Shown here: positions 1-5,043 of the stretch, piece after piece
Numbering within the stretch: the first letter of the stretch is position 1
Layout of the letters: every line of letters begins with the position of its first letter
DNA from: Deltaproteobacteria bacterium
Lineage (GTDB): Bacteria > Desulfobacterota > DSM-4660 > Desulfatiglandales > HGW-15
Direction of reading: 5' to 3'
DNA length: 6,484 nt
Assembly: GCA_020342025.1 (NCBI GenBank)
Contig: CP070840.1
Coordinates: 32,647-39,130 of the forward strand
Made by a program: the position numbers and the translations under genes
Notes under the pieces: generated by a model
The model's input: only the letters and a program-made list of their open reading frames with translations
What the model was told of the DNA's origin: nothing
The model's database searches: none

Positions 1-61
1 GGTATGGGCCCCCCTTCTCCTTGGCTTCGGATGGAGGGAAACTCATGGATCTATCTTTGAT

Positions 62-180
62 GGTCTCGTAAGAAGTCATGAATCAGACGGCACAGTAAAA
101 AGCTCCAGTTGCAAGGCACGTGAATCTTTAGGAATGAGGCGTACTTACCAGTACACCGCAGTGACTAAAGATGAAGCCCA
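62..180. repeat. Probable dispersed palindromic repeat with long hairpin
   Basis: Seen directly: ATCTTTAG (124-131) is the exact reverse complement of CTAAAGAT (165-172), and inside it GTACT (141-145) pairs with AGTAC (150-154) around the loop TACC. This gives a two-part hairpin of about 49 nt. From memory, the surrounding sequence (a cagtaaaaag stretch, then caaggca, then aggaatgaggcgtactta, then gatgaagc) resembles a dispersed non-coding repeat of deltaproteobacterial genomes, here in partly eroded form. Only one copy is in this window, so repeat status rests on recall and the outer limits are approximate. Confidence 0.45.
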
Positions 181-182
181 AC

Positions 183-226
183 GCCGCCCTTCGGCTTTGC
201 TCAGGGCCGTGAGCCTGTCGAACGGC
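183..226. repeat. Short palindromic intergenic repeat
   Basis: The sequence folds on itself: GCCG (183-186) with CGGC (223-226), TTCG (190-193) with CGAA (219-222), and an inner stem GCTCA (199-203) with TGAGC (210-214) closing a six-base loop. The pattern of a cttcgg start, gctcagg centre and gagcctgtcgaac end matches a palindromic sequence that recurs between genes in many bacterial genomes. The structure is visible here; the repeat identity is from memory, because only one copy is present. Confidence 0.55.
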
Positions 227-332
227 ACATGATGCCTTGATGGTGGATCAGGGATGGAATAATGGGCTTGCACACATCTAGGGTAAGTGATACGAATGGA
301 GGGAGTCAAGGGAATTGTCTGCCCGCTCAGGC

Positions 333-360
333 CCGCCCTCCAGCCGAGCAGGCGAGGCGG
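333..360. other. GC-rich hairpin upstream of the lipoprotein gene
   Basis: CCGCC (333-337) pairs with GGCGG (356-360), then TC (339-340) with GA (354-355), then GCC (343-345) with GGC (351-353) around a GAGCA loop. There are small bulges at 338 and 341-342. Outer bases GCCCG (321-325) can also pair with CGGGT (362-366). The hairpin ends about 40 bases before the ATG at 401, so it would lie in the 5' leader of any transcript starting upstream. No T-run follows, so it is not a classical terminator. It may be another palindromic repeat or an mRNA structure. Confidence 0.45.
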
Positions 361-400
361 ACGGGTCTGTGGCTAAAAAGTTGTTGCTTGAGGTGGGAAC

Positions 401-1324
401 ATGTGGATTCAGAAACTGCCCCTAATACTCTCTGTTCTCATGGTATTCTTCATATTAAGTGGGTGTGCTGGGAAAAAGAGACCTTCGCCTATCATGGCAA
501 CCATACCAGGCGTTTCAGAGCATTTTAAGATCGGTCAAATATTGGACCTCAAAACAGGAACCGCGCTCTCTTTTGATCGGTTAATTGATCAGATCTCTTC
601 AAAGGACCTTATATTTATTGGTGAGGCACACGACAACCCGGAACATCATCTTATACAGGTTCAGATTCTTCAGGCGCTTGTGGAATGCTGTAGCCCCATA
701 AGCATTGCCATGGAGTTCCTCGAGAAACTGCAGCAGCCGACCCTCGAGCGTTATCATCGAGGCGAACTGGATGAAAGCGAGTTCTTAAAGGAAGTGGACT
801 GGGGTCCCGATTATCACTTTTATCGGCCTCTTATACGAATGGCTAAGCAACATGGCGCGACGGTACTGGCCATTAATGCGCCCCGCGACGTGGTAAGAAA
901 AGTGGCAAGACAAGGTTTAAAAAGCCTGGACGAAACTGAAAGGAATAAGATAGCCAAGGAGATTGATCTAAGCAACGAGGCCCACAAAAAATATGTGCGA
1001 GAGGCTTACGAACGACATACTCATGGGGACCTGAAAGAATTTGACTACTTTTATGAGGCCCAGTGCGTATGGGAAGACACAATGGCAGAGAGTCTGGGAG
1101 AGTATTTGAAGGGACATAAAAAAAGGCTGATCGTTTTTGCAGGGAATGGACATATCATCAACAAGTTTGGTGTTCCAAATAGGACTATCGAGAGGATTCC
1201 TGTATCCATGGTGACGATCATGCCCTACTCCTTAAGTGAAGGGGTAACCATAACGCAAGAGATAGCCGACTATGTCTGGCTGACTGCCAATTACCCACCC
1301 AGGCCCACAGGGATTCAAAAATGA
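401..1324 (+). CDS. ChaN-like lipoprotein (haem-binding uptake protein family, DUF399)
   Basis: A 307-residue exported lipoprotein. Residues 1-21 form a signal peptide with a positive N-terminus, a hydrophobic core and a lipobox LSGC, with cleavage expected before Cys22. Residue +2 is Ala, which fits outer-membrane sorting in Gram-negatives. The mature domain shows the ChaN/EreA-like signatures: IGEAHDNPEHH at 73-83, AMEFLEK at 103-109 and AGNGH at 247-251. In Campylobacter, ChaN is an iron-regulated lipoprotein that binds haem as a dimer, but for most family members the ligand is unproven, so haem or iron uptake is only a family-based inference. The ATG at 401 has GAGGTGG about 4 bases upstream and places the signal peptide correctly. 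Its stop overlaps the next start as ATGA, so translational coupling to the Nudix gene is likely. No TonB-type receptor or haem gene is visible nearby. Confidence 0.85.
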   Translation: MWIQKLPLILSVLMVFFILSGCAGKKRPSPIMATIPGVSEHFKIGQILDLKTGTALSFDRLIDQISSKDLIFIGEAHDNPEHHLIQVQILQALVECCSPISIAMEFLEKLQQPTLERYHRGELDESEFLKEVDWGPDYHFYRPLIRMAKQHGATVLAINAPRDVVRKVARQGLKSLDETERNKIAKEIDLSNEAHKKYVREAYERHTHGDLKEFDYFYEAQCVWEDTMAESLGEYLKGHKKRLIVFAGNGHIINKFGVPNRTIERIPVSMVTIMPYSLSEGVTITQEIADYVWLTANYPPRPTGIQK

Positions 1325-1860
1325 ATCGTGACCACCTCATGATGCACGAAGAACCCGATTTCCAGTTCTGCCCAGTTTGTGGGGGAAGGCTGAAAGGCTC
1401 AAAGCTTAAGGAGAATGAACCGCCAAGGCTGGTCTGTACCGATTGCGACTTCATCTTTTATCTGGATCCTAAGTTGGTGGCCAGTTCCGTGGTGGAACTT
1501 GATGGAAGGATCGTGCTCCTAAGACGTAGCATTGAGCCCCAAAAGGGAAAATGGGTCGTGCCTGGGGGATATGTGGATCGAGGTGAAGCCGTGGAGGCTG
1601 CAGCACTGAGGGAGACTGAGGAGGAATGTGGGATCAGGACCCGTATCAAAAACCTGCTCGGGATCTATTCGTACCCAGGTCGGTCTGTGGTCGTAGTCGT
1701 CTATGTGACCGAATATTTGACAGGAGATCTGACTGCGGGGGACGAGGCCTGGGAAGTCAAGCTGTTCCGGCATGAGGAAATACCCTGGGATGACCTGGCC
1801 TTCCCAAGCACAGTGGATGCCCTGAGGGATTATTGTCATTTAAGGGATGTCAGTGGTTAG
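1321..1860 (+). CDS. Nudix hydrolase with N-terminal zinc ribbon
   Basis: A 179-residue cytoplasmic enzyme. A four-cysteine zinc ribbon (C17-x2-C20 and C39-x2-C42) precedes the Nudix fold. The Nudix box spans G83 to I105 and fits GX5EX7REUXEEXGU, except Thr at the first hydrophobic U position; Arg97, Glu98 and the Glu101/Glu102 pair (metal binding) are intact. The family cleaves nucleoside diphosphates linked to another group, such as ADP-ribose, NADH or dNTPs. The NudC signature (SQPWPFPQS, after the box) is absent, so I do not call an NADH pyrophosphatase; an ADP-ribose pyrophosphatase-like role is possible but unproven. The start overlaps the preceding stop (ATGA), which favours coupled translation; ATGs at 1339 and 1342 are alternatives. 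The C-terminal residues DVSG and the stop codon lie in or against the palindromic element at 1860-1902, so the natural C-terminus may have been altered by its insertion. Confidence 0.88.
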   Translation: MNRDHLMMHEEPDFQFCPVCGGRLKGSKLKENEPPRLVCTDCDFIFYLDPKLVASSVVELDGRIVLLRRSIEPQKGKWVVPGGYVDRGEAVEAAALRETEEECGIRTRIKNLLGIYSYPGRSVVVVVYVTEYLTGDLTAGDEAWEVKLFRHEEIPWDDLAFPSTVDALRDYCHLRDVSG

Positions 1861-1902
1861 TGGTCAGTTGTCCGTTTTTTCAAACCACGGACCAGGGACC
1901 AC
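1860..1902. repeat. Palindromic element between the Nudix gene and hisD
   Basis: The arms 1860-1874 (GTGGTCAGTTGTCCG) and 1888-1902 (CGGACCAGGGACCAC) are inverted copies matching at 12 of 15 positions, separated by 13 bases that include a T6 run. The left arm starts on the last base of the Nudix stop codon. The flanking sequence repeats the AGTGGT unit just upstream (1852-1857 and 1859-1864). This looks like an inserted palindromic repeat. A weak terminator role is possible, but the T-run sits in the loop rather than after the stem. Confidence 0.6.
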
Positions 1903-1920
1903 CGACAACATACCAACCTG

Positions 1921-1937
1921 AAAGGAGACAGATCGTG
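1921..1937 (+). promoter_or_regulatory. Ribosome-binding site and GTG start of hisD
   Basis: AAAGGAGA (1921-1928) lies 6 bases before a GTG at 1935, in the hisD frame. The ATG 102 bases further upstream (1833) would overlap the Nudix gene, translate the palindromic element and add a tail unlike any histidinol dehydrogenase. The GTG gives a normal-length protein, so it decides the start. Confidence 0.85.
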
Positions 1938-3233
1938 AGGGTCAAGATAAAGCCTGAAAGCATCGAAAACTTGAATCCAGAACAACTGAAAGGAATCATG
2001 GAGAGATCCATGGAGGATATCTCCTCTGTTTATGAGGAGATGCGTAAGATCGTGGAAGATATCAGGGAAAACGGAGATGCCGTCTCCCTGAAGCATTACA
2101 AAAAGCACAAGGAGGACATCTCAGCGGCGGACCTTGAGGTGACTCGAGAAGAAATAGAAGGGGCCTACAAACAGTTAGATCCAAAGGTTGTGGACTGCCT
2201 CAAGATTGCGGCTGGGAACATTACCAAGTTCCACCGTGCTCAGCTTGAGAGGGATATGTGGTCTATAGAGGTTTCAGAGGGCATCCTGGCTGGGCGTATG
2301 ACCAGGGCCATGGATATTGTCGGTTGCTACATCCCCGGAGGAACGGCGGCATACCCCAGTTCCATTCTTATGACCGTGCTGCCTGCCAAAGTGGCTGGCG
2401 TGGGAACCATTGTGGCTGTGACCCCTCCCAGCAAGGGGATGGTGGCAACCCCCGCCACCTTGGTGGCAGCGGATCTGGCAGGCTGCGATCGGATTTTTAA
2501 GGTTGGAGGTCCATGGGGAGTAGCGAGTCTGGCCTATGGAACAGAGACCATACCAAGGGTGGATAAAATCGTGGGTCCAGGGAACAAATATGTCACCGCT
2601 GCAAAAATGATTGTCTACGGTCAGGTGGACATCGATTCTCCAGCAGGCCCGAGCGAGGCCTTGATTTTGGCTGATGAGACGGGAGATGCGGATTTGATCG
2701 CCGTGGATTTTCTATCTCAGATAGAACATGATCCCGACTCAGCGGCCGTGTTGGTCACCACCTCAGAGAATTTGGCAAAAAAGGTCTGCGATTTGATAAA
2801 TGGGGAATTTGATTCCCTTCCCAGAAAAGAGATCTTTGAATCTTCGCTCACCAAGCACTCCCATGTGCTGGTGGCTAAGGATATGGATCAGGCGATCGAT
2901 TTTGCAAACGCGTACGCAACTGAGCATCTTCAGATCCTCACTGAAGACCCCTTTATTACGCTGAACAAGATAAACCACGCGGGATCCATTTTTTTGGGGC
3001 CCTATGCGCCTGTGCCCGTGGGTGATTATGCATCTGGGACCAACCACGTTCTCCCCACGGGCCAGTGTGCCCGCATGTTTTCGGGACTTTCAGTGGATGA
3101 CTTCATTAAAAAGCCCACGTTTCAGTATTTGAGCAAAAAGGGTCTGTCCAGTCTAAAAGATGTGGTTGTGACACTTGCTGAAGCAGAAGGCCTACCCATG
3201 CATGCTAGGGCAGTGAAGGCGCGATTCAAATAA
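1935..3233 (+). CDS. hisD: Histidinol dehydrogenase
   Basis: A 432-residue cytoplasmic enzyme of the last two histidine biosynthesis steps: L-histidinol to L-histidinal to L-histidine, using two NAD+ and zinc. The signature stretch runs from KIVGPGNKYV (211-220) to DSPAGPSE (234-241). Residues matching the E. coli catalytic set are all present: zinc ligands Q262, H265, D364 and H423, the general base pair E330-H331, and substrate contacts S240, H371 and E418 (E. coli S237, H367, E414). This supports true histidinol dehydrogenase over paralogues such as sulfopropanediol dehydrogenase, although those share much of the site. Length matches the usual 425-440. The GTG start is set by the AAAGGAGA site. 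No other his gene is visible on either side, so this is a detached hisD or a second copy; that is the main reason for caution on physiological role. Confidence 0.92.
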   Translation: MRVKIKPESIENLNPEQLKGIMERSMEDISSVYEEMRKIVEDIRENGDAVSLKHYKKHKEDISAADLEVTREEIEGAYKQLDPKVVDCLKIAAGNITKFHRAQLERDMWSIEVSEGILAGRMTRAMDIVGCYIPGGTAAYPSSILMTVLPAKVAGVGTIVAVTPPSKGMVATPATLVAADLAGCDRIFKVGGPWGVASLAYGTETIPRVDKIVGPGNKYVTAAKMIVYGQVDIDSPAGPSEALILADETGDADLIAVDFLSQIEHDPDSAAVLVTTSENLAKKVCDLINGEFDSLPRKEIFESSLTKHSHVLVAKDMDQAIDFANAYATEHLQILTEDPFITLNKINHAGSIFLGPYAPVPVGDYASGTNHVLPTGQCARMFSGLSVDDFIKKPTFQYLSKKGLSSLKDVVVTLAEAEGLPMHARAVKARFK

Positions 3234-3279
3234 TCAGAAGGAATTCTATAGTTGCCATTTACGATTTCTTTATGTTGTG

Positions 3280-3308
3280 TTGAAACCGTGAACAGTAGAT
3301 GATACAAA
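3280..3308 (+). promoter_or_regulatory. Candidate sigma-70 promoter for the lipoylation genes
   Basis: TTGAAA (3280-3285, five of six consensus matches) and TACAAA (3303-3308, four of six) are separated by exactly 17 bases, in the gap after hisD. A transcript from here would begin near 3315 and carry about 85 bases of leader containing the two hairpins at 3339-3385. This is a pattern match only. Read-through from hisD could also supply the downstream genes. Confidence 0.4.
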
Positions 3309-3338
3309 GCTTCTCTAAAATAAACTGTTGCAATGGAA

Positions 3339-3361
3339 GTCCCGCTTGCAGCGGGACGTTT
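3339..3361 (+). terminator. Terminator-like hairpin in the hisD-gcvH gap
   Basis: GTCCCGC (3339-3345) and GCGGGAC (3351-3357) form a perfect 7-bp, GC-rich stem with a TTGCA loop, followed by GTTTTAT. This is the shape of an intrinsic terminator with a short T-run. It sits 105 bases after the hisD stop and upstream of the gcvH-like start. It could end hisD transcription, or, if the promoter at 3280-3308 is real, attenuate the downstream genes. Confidence 0.5.
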
Positions 3362-3362
3362 T

Positions 3363-3395
3363 ATAAAATCGTGGAACGATTTTATTAGAGGAGGT
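3363..3395 (+). promoter_or_regulatory. Perfect AT-rich hairpin abutting the gcvH Shine-Dalgarno
   Basis: ATAAAATCGT (3363-3372) and ACGATTTTAT (3376-3385) form a perfect 10-bp stem with a three-base GGA loop. It ends one base before a strong ribosome-binding site AGAGGAGGT (3387-3395), itself 6 bases before the ATG at 3402. The stem does not mask the Shine-Dalgarno, so it may instead keep the site accessible or protect the 5' end of the mRNA. It stands 5 bases after the GC-rich hairpin, so two stems lie in tandem. Confidence 0.55.
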
Positions 3396-3401
3396 TGCGC
3401 T

Positions 3402-3842
3402 ATGACTGATATCAAAGGGTATAACATGCCTGATGAGCTCTATTACCATGAGGAACATAGCTGGGCGCGAGTGGACGGCACAAAGGTGACCGTCGGGATG
3501 ACTGATTTTTTCCAAAAGGAGGCAGGTGATATCGTGTTTGTGGATCTTCCCGATGAAGAGGACGAAGTGAGTCAGGGCGAAGTCTGCGGAAAGATCCAGT
3601 CAAGAAAATGGATCGGCAACTTGGTCGCCCCTGTCTCCGGTGAGATCGTGGAGTTGAACGAGGAACTGGAAGAGGATACCAGTCTTATAAACACGGACCC
3701 CTACGGTGAGGGCTGGATACTTGTCATTGAGGCAAGCGATCTGGAATCAGACCTGGGGAACCTGATCCATGGGAAGGCTGTTGCAGATTTTGTAGAAAGA
3801 GAGATGAAAAAGGCCGAGGAGGAGAAAGTCAAGGCTGAATAA
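3402..3842 (+). CDS. gcvH: GcvH-like lipoyl carrier protein
   Basis: A 146-residue protein with the GcvH/lipoyl fold: HEEHSWARVDG (16-26), GMTDFFQKEAGDIVFVDLP (32-50), the lipoyl-site hairpin around K69, APVSGEIVELN (76-86) and NTDPYGEGW (97-105). K69 aligns with the lysine that carries lipoate in GcvH. In glycine cleavage the lipoyl arm shuttles aminomethyl between the P, T and L proteins; related carriers (LbpA) serve heterodisulfide-reductase-like sulfur oxidation. The site context is unusual: QSRKW here, where GcvH normally has ESVKA. The C-terminus ends in a charged Lys/Glu-rich tail (from about residue 132), longer than usual. The start at 3402 is set by AGAGGAGGT; an in-frame ATG at 3333 would run through the hairpins. 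No gcvT or gcvP is present. The ligase gene starts 2 bases after this stop, so co-translation is likely and the carrier is probably that enzyme's substrate. Confidence 0.85.
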   Translation: MTDIKGYNMPDELYYHEEHSWARVDGTKVTVGMTDFFQKEAGDIVFVDLPDEEDEVSQGEVCGKIQSRKWIGNLVAPVSGEIVELNEELEEDTSLINTDPYGEGWILVIEASDLESDLGNLIHGKAVADFVEREMKKAEEEKVKAE

Positions 3843-3844
3843 AG

Positions 3845-4912
3845 ATGGCTGAACGCTGGCGTCTTTTCAAGAATATATCAAGAGCTGTCTCCACTGCCGA
3901 GGGACTGGCTGTGGACGACACCCTACCGCAATCCCTGGCCTATCATCAATCCCCGCCCATCCTCCACCTCTACACATTCGTCCCATCCGTCATTGTGGGT
4001 AAGTACCAGGATATCGAGGCTGCGCTGAGGCTTGAGAGATGCAGCGCAAGGGGGATTGAATACAACCGGAGGAGCACGGGCGGTGGCACGGTCATAATGG
4101 GGCCTAAGATCGTTGCTTTGGGTCTAGGGATAAACGTGGATTATCCCGGACTCAGGGGGGGGCTAGGGGGGGTTTTTGAATCCCTGGCCCATGTCTTGAT
4201 CAAGGCCTTGGGGGAATTTGGCATCCAATCCTATTTTCAGCCCAAAAATGACCTGGAAGTTGCTGGGAAGAAGATAGCAGGCTTGTCAGCAGCCTATGAA
4301 ACGGGCAAGAGTCTACTCTTTCACACCAGTCTCCTCGTGGACTTCGACGTCCCGCTGATGACAGACATCATGAATACCCCTTTGCTCAAGCTCAGTGACA
4401 AAGGGTACAACTGTTTCAGCCAGCGAATGACGACTGTGGATCAAGAAGTCAGAGAAGATGTCCCTGTGGTTCGGGTCATGGATGCCATTGAGGCATCCTT
4501 TGAAGAAGAATTCGGAATCGTTTTTCAGAAAGACGAGCCGGATGACTGGGAAAGAGAGGTCATTCGGCGCTACACCAGGGAGAGGTACACCAACCCGGCA
4601 TGGATCTTTTCCCACAAGCATCCCAGGGCCAGGATGGGCTTGGGCCGGCTCAAGACCAGGGGAGGACTTCTGGAGATCTACCTCGCCCTGTCAGGGGGAT
4701 CCATAGAGAATGTGATTATCACGGGGGATTTTTTTTCCACCAGTGAGGATATCAACCGCCTTGAAAAGGCTCTGAAATGGACTTCAGCACGAGAGGAAAG
4801 CATAGGGGAAAATCTTTCAAGGGTATGGAAGGATGACATGATTTATAGCCTCGACGTCCCTACGCTAACCAAGGCCATTATGATGGCCAAAGAAAACCAA
4901 GTCAGGCTCTGA
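3845..4912 (+). CDS. Lipoate-protein ligase family protein (LplA/LplB-fused type)
   Basis: A 355-residue cytoplasmic enzyme expected to activate lipoate or octanoate with ATP and transfer it to a carrier lysine. The catalytic domain covers about 1-235, with RRSTGGGTV (75-83, the RRxSGGGxV nucleotide/lipoyl-binding loop), NDLEVAGKKIAG (135-146) with K143 in the place of the catalytic lysine of E. coli LplA, and HTSLLVDFD (160-168). From about 236 to 355 a second domain begins with YTNPAWIF (248-255) and resembles the LplA C-terminal/LplB accessory domain, needed in that family for adenylation of free lipoate. This fits a fused sLpl(AB)-type ligase. It could instead be an octanoyltransferase. 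The ribosome-binding site AAGG (3831-3834) lies within the preceding gene. G8 (4155-4162) and G7 (4166-4172) runs encode Gly-rich residues 103-110, and a T8 run lies at 4729-4736; all are in frame here. Confidence 0.85.
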   Translation: MAERWRLFKNISRAVSTAEGLAVDDTLPQSLAYHQSPPILHLYTFVPSVIVGKYQDIEAALRLERCSARGIEYNRRSTGGGTVIMGPKIVALGLGINVDYPGLRGGLGGVFESLAHVLIKALGEFGIQSYFQPKNDLEVAGKKIAGLSAAYETGKSLLFHTSLLVDFDVPLMTDIMNTPLLKLSDKGYNCFSQRMTTVDQEVREDVPVVRVMDAIEASFEEEFGIVFQKDEPDDWEREVIRRYTRERYTNPAWIFSHKHPRARMGLGRLKTRGGLLEIYLALSGGSIENVIITGDFFSTSEDINRLEKALKWTSAREESIGENLSRVWKDDMIYSLDVPTLTKAIMMAKENQVRL

Positions 4913-4940
4913 GACCTTTGAAAAACGTCCCCTTTTCCCC

Positions 4941-4990
4941 AATCGGCATCTCCTCTCCGAGGCGTAGGCTCTCTGAGCCGGAGGCCGATT
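4941..4990. repeat. Nested inverted repeat after the ligase gene
   Basis: AATCGGC (4941-4947) pairs exactly with GCCGATT (4984-4990), and CTCC (4950-4953) continues with GGAG (4980-4983) after a two-base bulge. Inside, GGCTC (4967-4971) and GAGCC (4975-4979) form a second stem with a TCT loop. The next bases are AGACAAAAAG rather than a T-run, so it does not look like an intrinsic terminator for + strand transcripts. It is best read as a palindromic intergenic element or an mRNA structure between ligase and radical SAM genes. Confidence 0.6.
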
Positions 4991-4995
4991 AGACA

Positions 4996-5037
4996 AAAAG
5001 TATTTCTCTGTGCTCTTTGCGCCTCTGTGGTGAAGAA
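4996..5037. repeat. Likely dispersed repeat immediately before the radical SAM gene
   Basis: The run of tatttctctg, tgctctttgc and gcctctgtggtgaa resembles a short sequence that recurs between genes in many bacterial genomes; its antisense reading gives the peptide TTEAQRAQR often seen in spurious proteins. One copy is visible here, so the call rests on recall. It ends 6 bases before the ATG at 5044, so it supplies the translation initiation region of that gene; only a weak GAAG (5032-5035) serves as a ribosome-binding site. Confidence 0.5.
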
Positions 5038-5043
5038 TTGAGT

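Larger units (their letters stand above)
1..400. other. Gene-free leader rich in palindromic elements
   Basis: I find no supportable gene here. One frame stays open from position 2 to about 230, but its translation has no recognisable domain and it runs through two palindromic elements, so I do not call it. The stretch holds a hairpin at 124-172 inside a probable dispersed repeat, a compact palindrome at 183-226 and a GC-rich hairpin at 333-360. A weak promoter-like pair (TTGATG at 237-242 and AATAAT at 258-263, spacing only 15) could serve the downstream lipoprotein gene, but I would not rely on it. The ribosome-binding site for that gene is GAGGTGG at 390-396. Confidence 0.6.

Noticed and set aside
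262..528. Plus-strand frame of 88 codons upstream of and overlapping the lipoprotein gene
   Set aside because: It runs through the hairpin at 333-360, overlaps the signal peptide region of the lipoprotein gene in another frame, has no domain and no good ribosome-binding site.
1321..1860. NudC (NADH pyrophosphatase) identity for the Nudix protein
   Set aside because: It has a zinc ribbon like NudC, but the SQPWPFPQS signature after the Nudix box is missing and the protein is much shorter.
1833..1934. Upstream ATG start for hisD
   Set aside because: It would overlap the Nudix gene, translate the palindromic element and add 34 residues foreign to the family; GTG 1935 has a strong ribosome-binding site.
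3333..3401. Upstream ATG start for the GcvH-like gene
   Set aside because: It would translate both hairpins and the ribosome-binding site; ATG 3402 gives the normal N-terminus.
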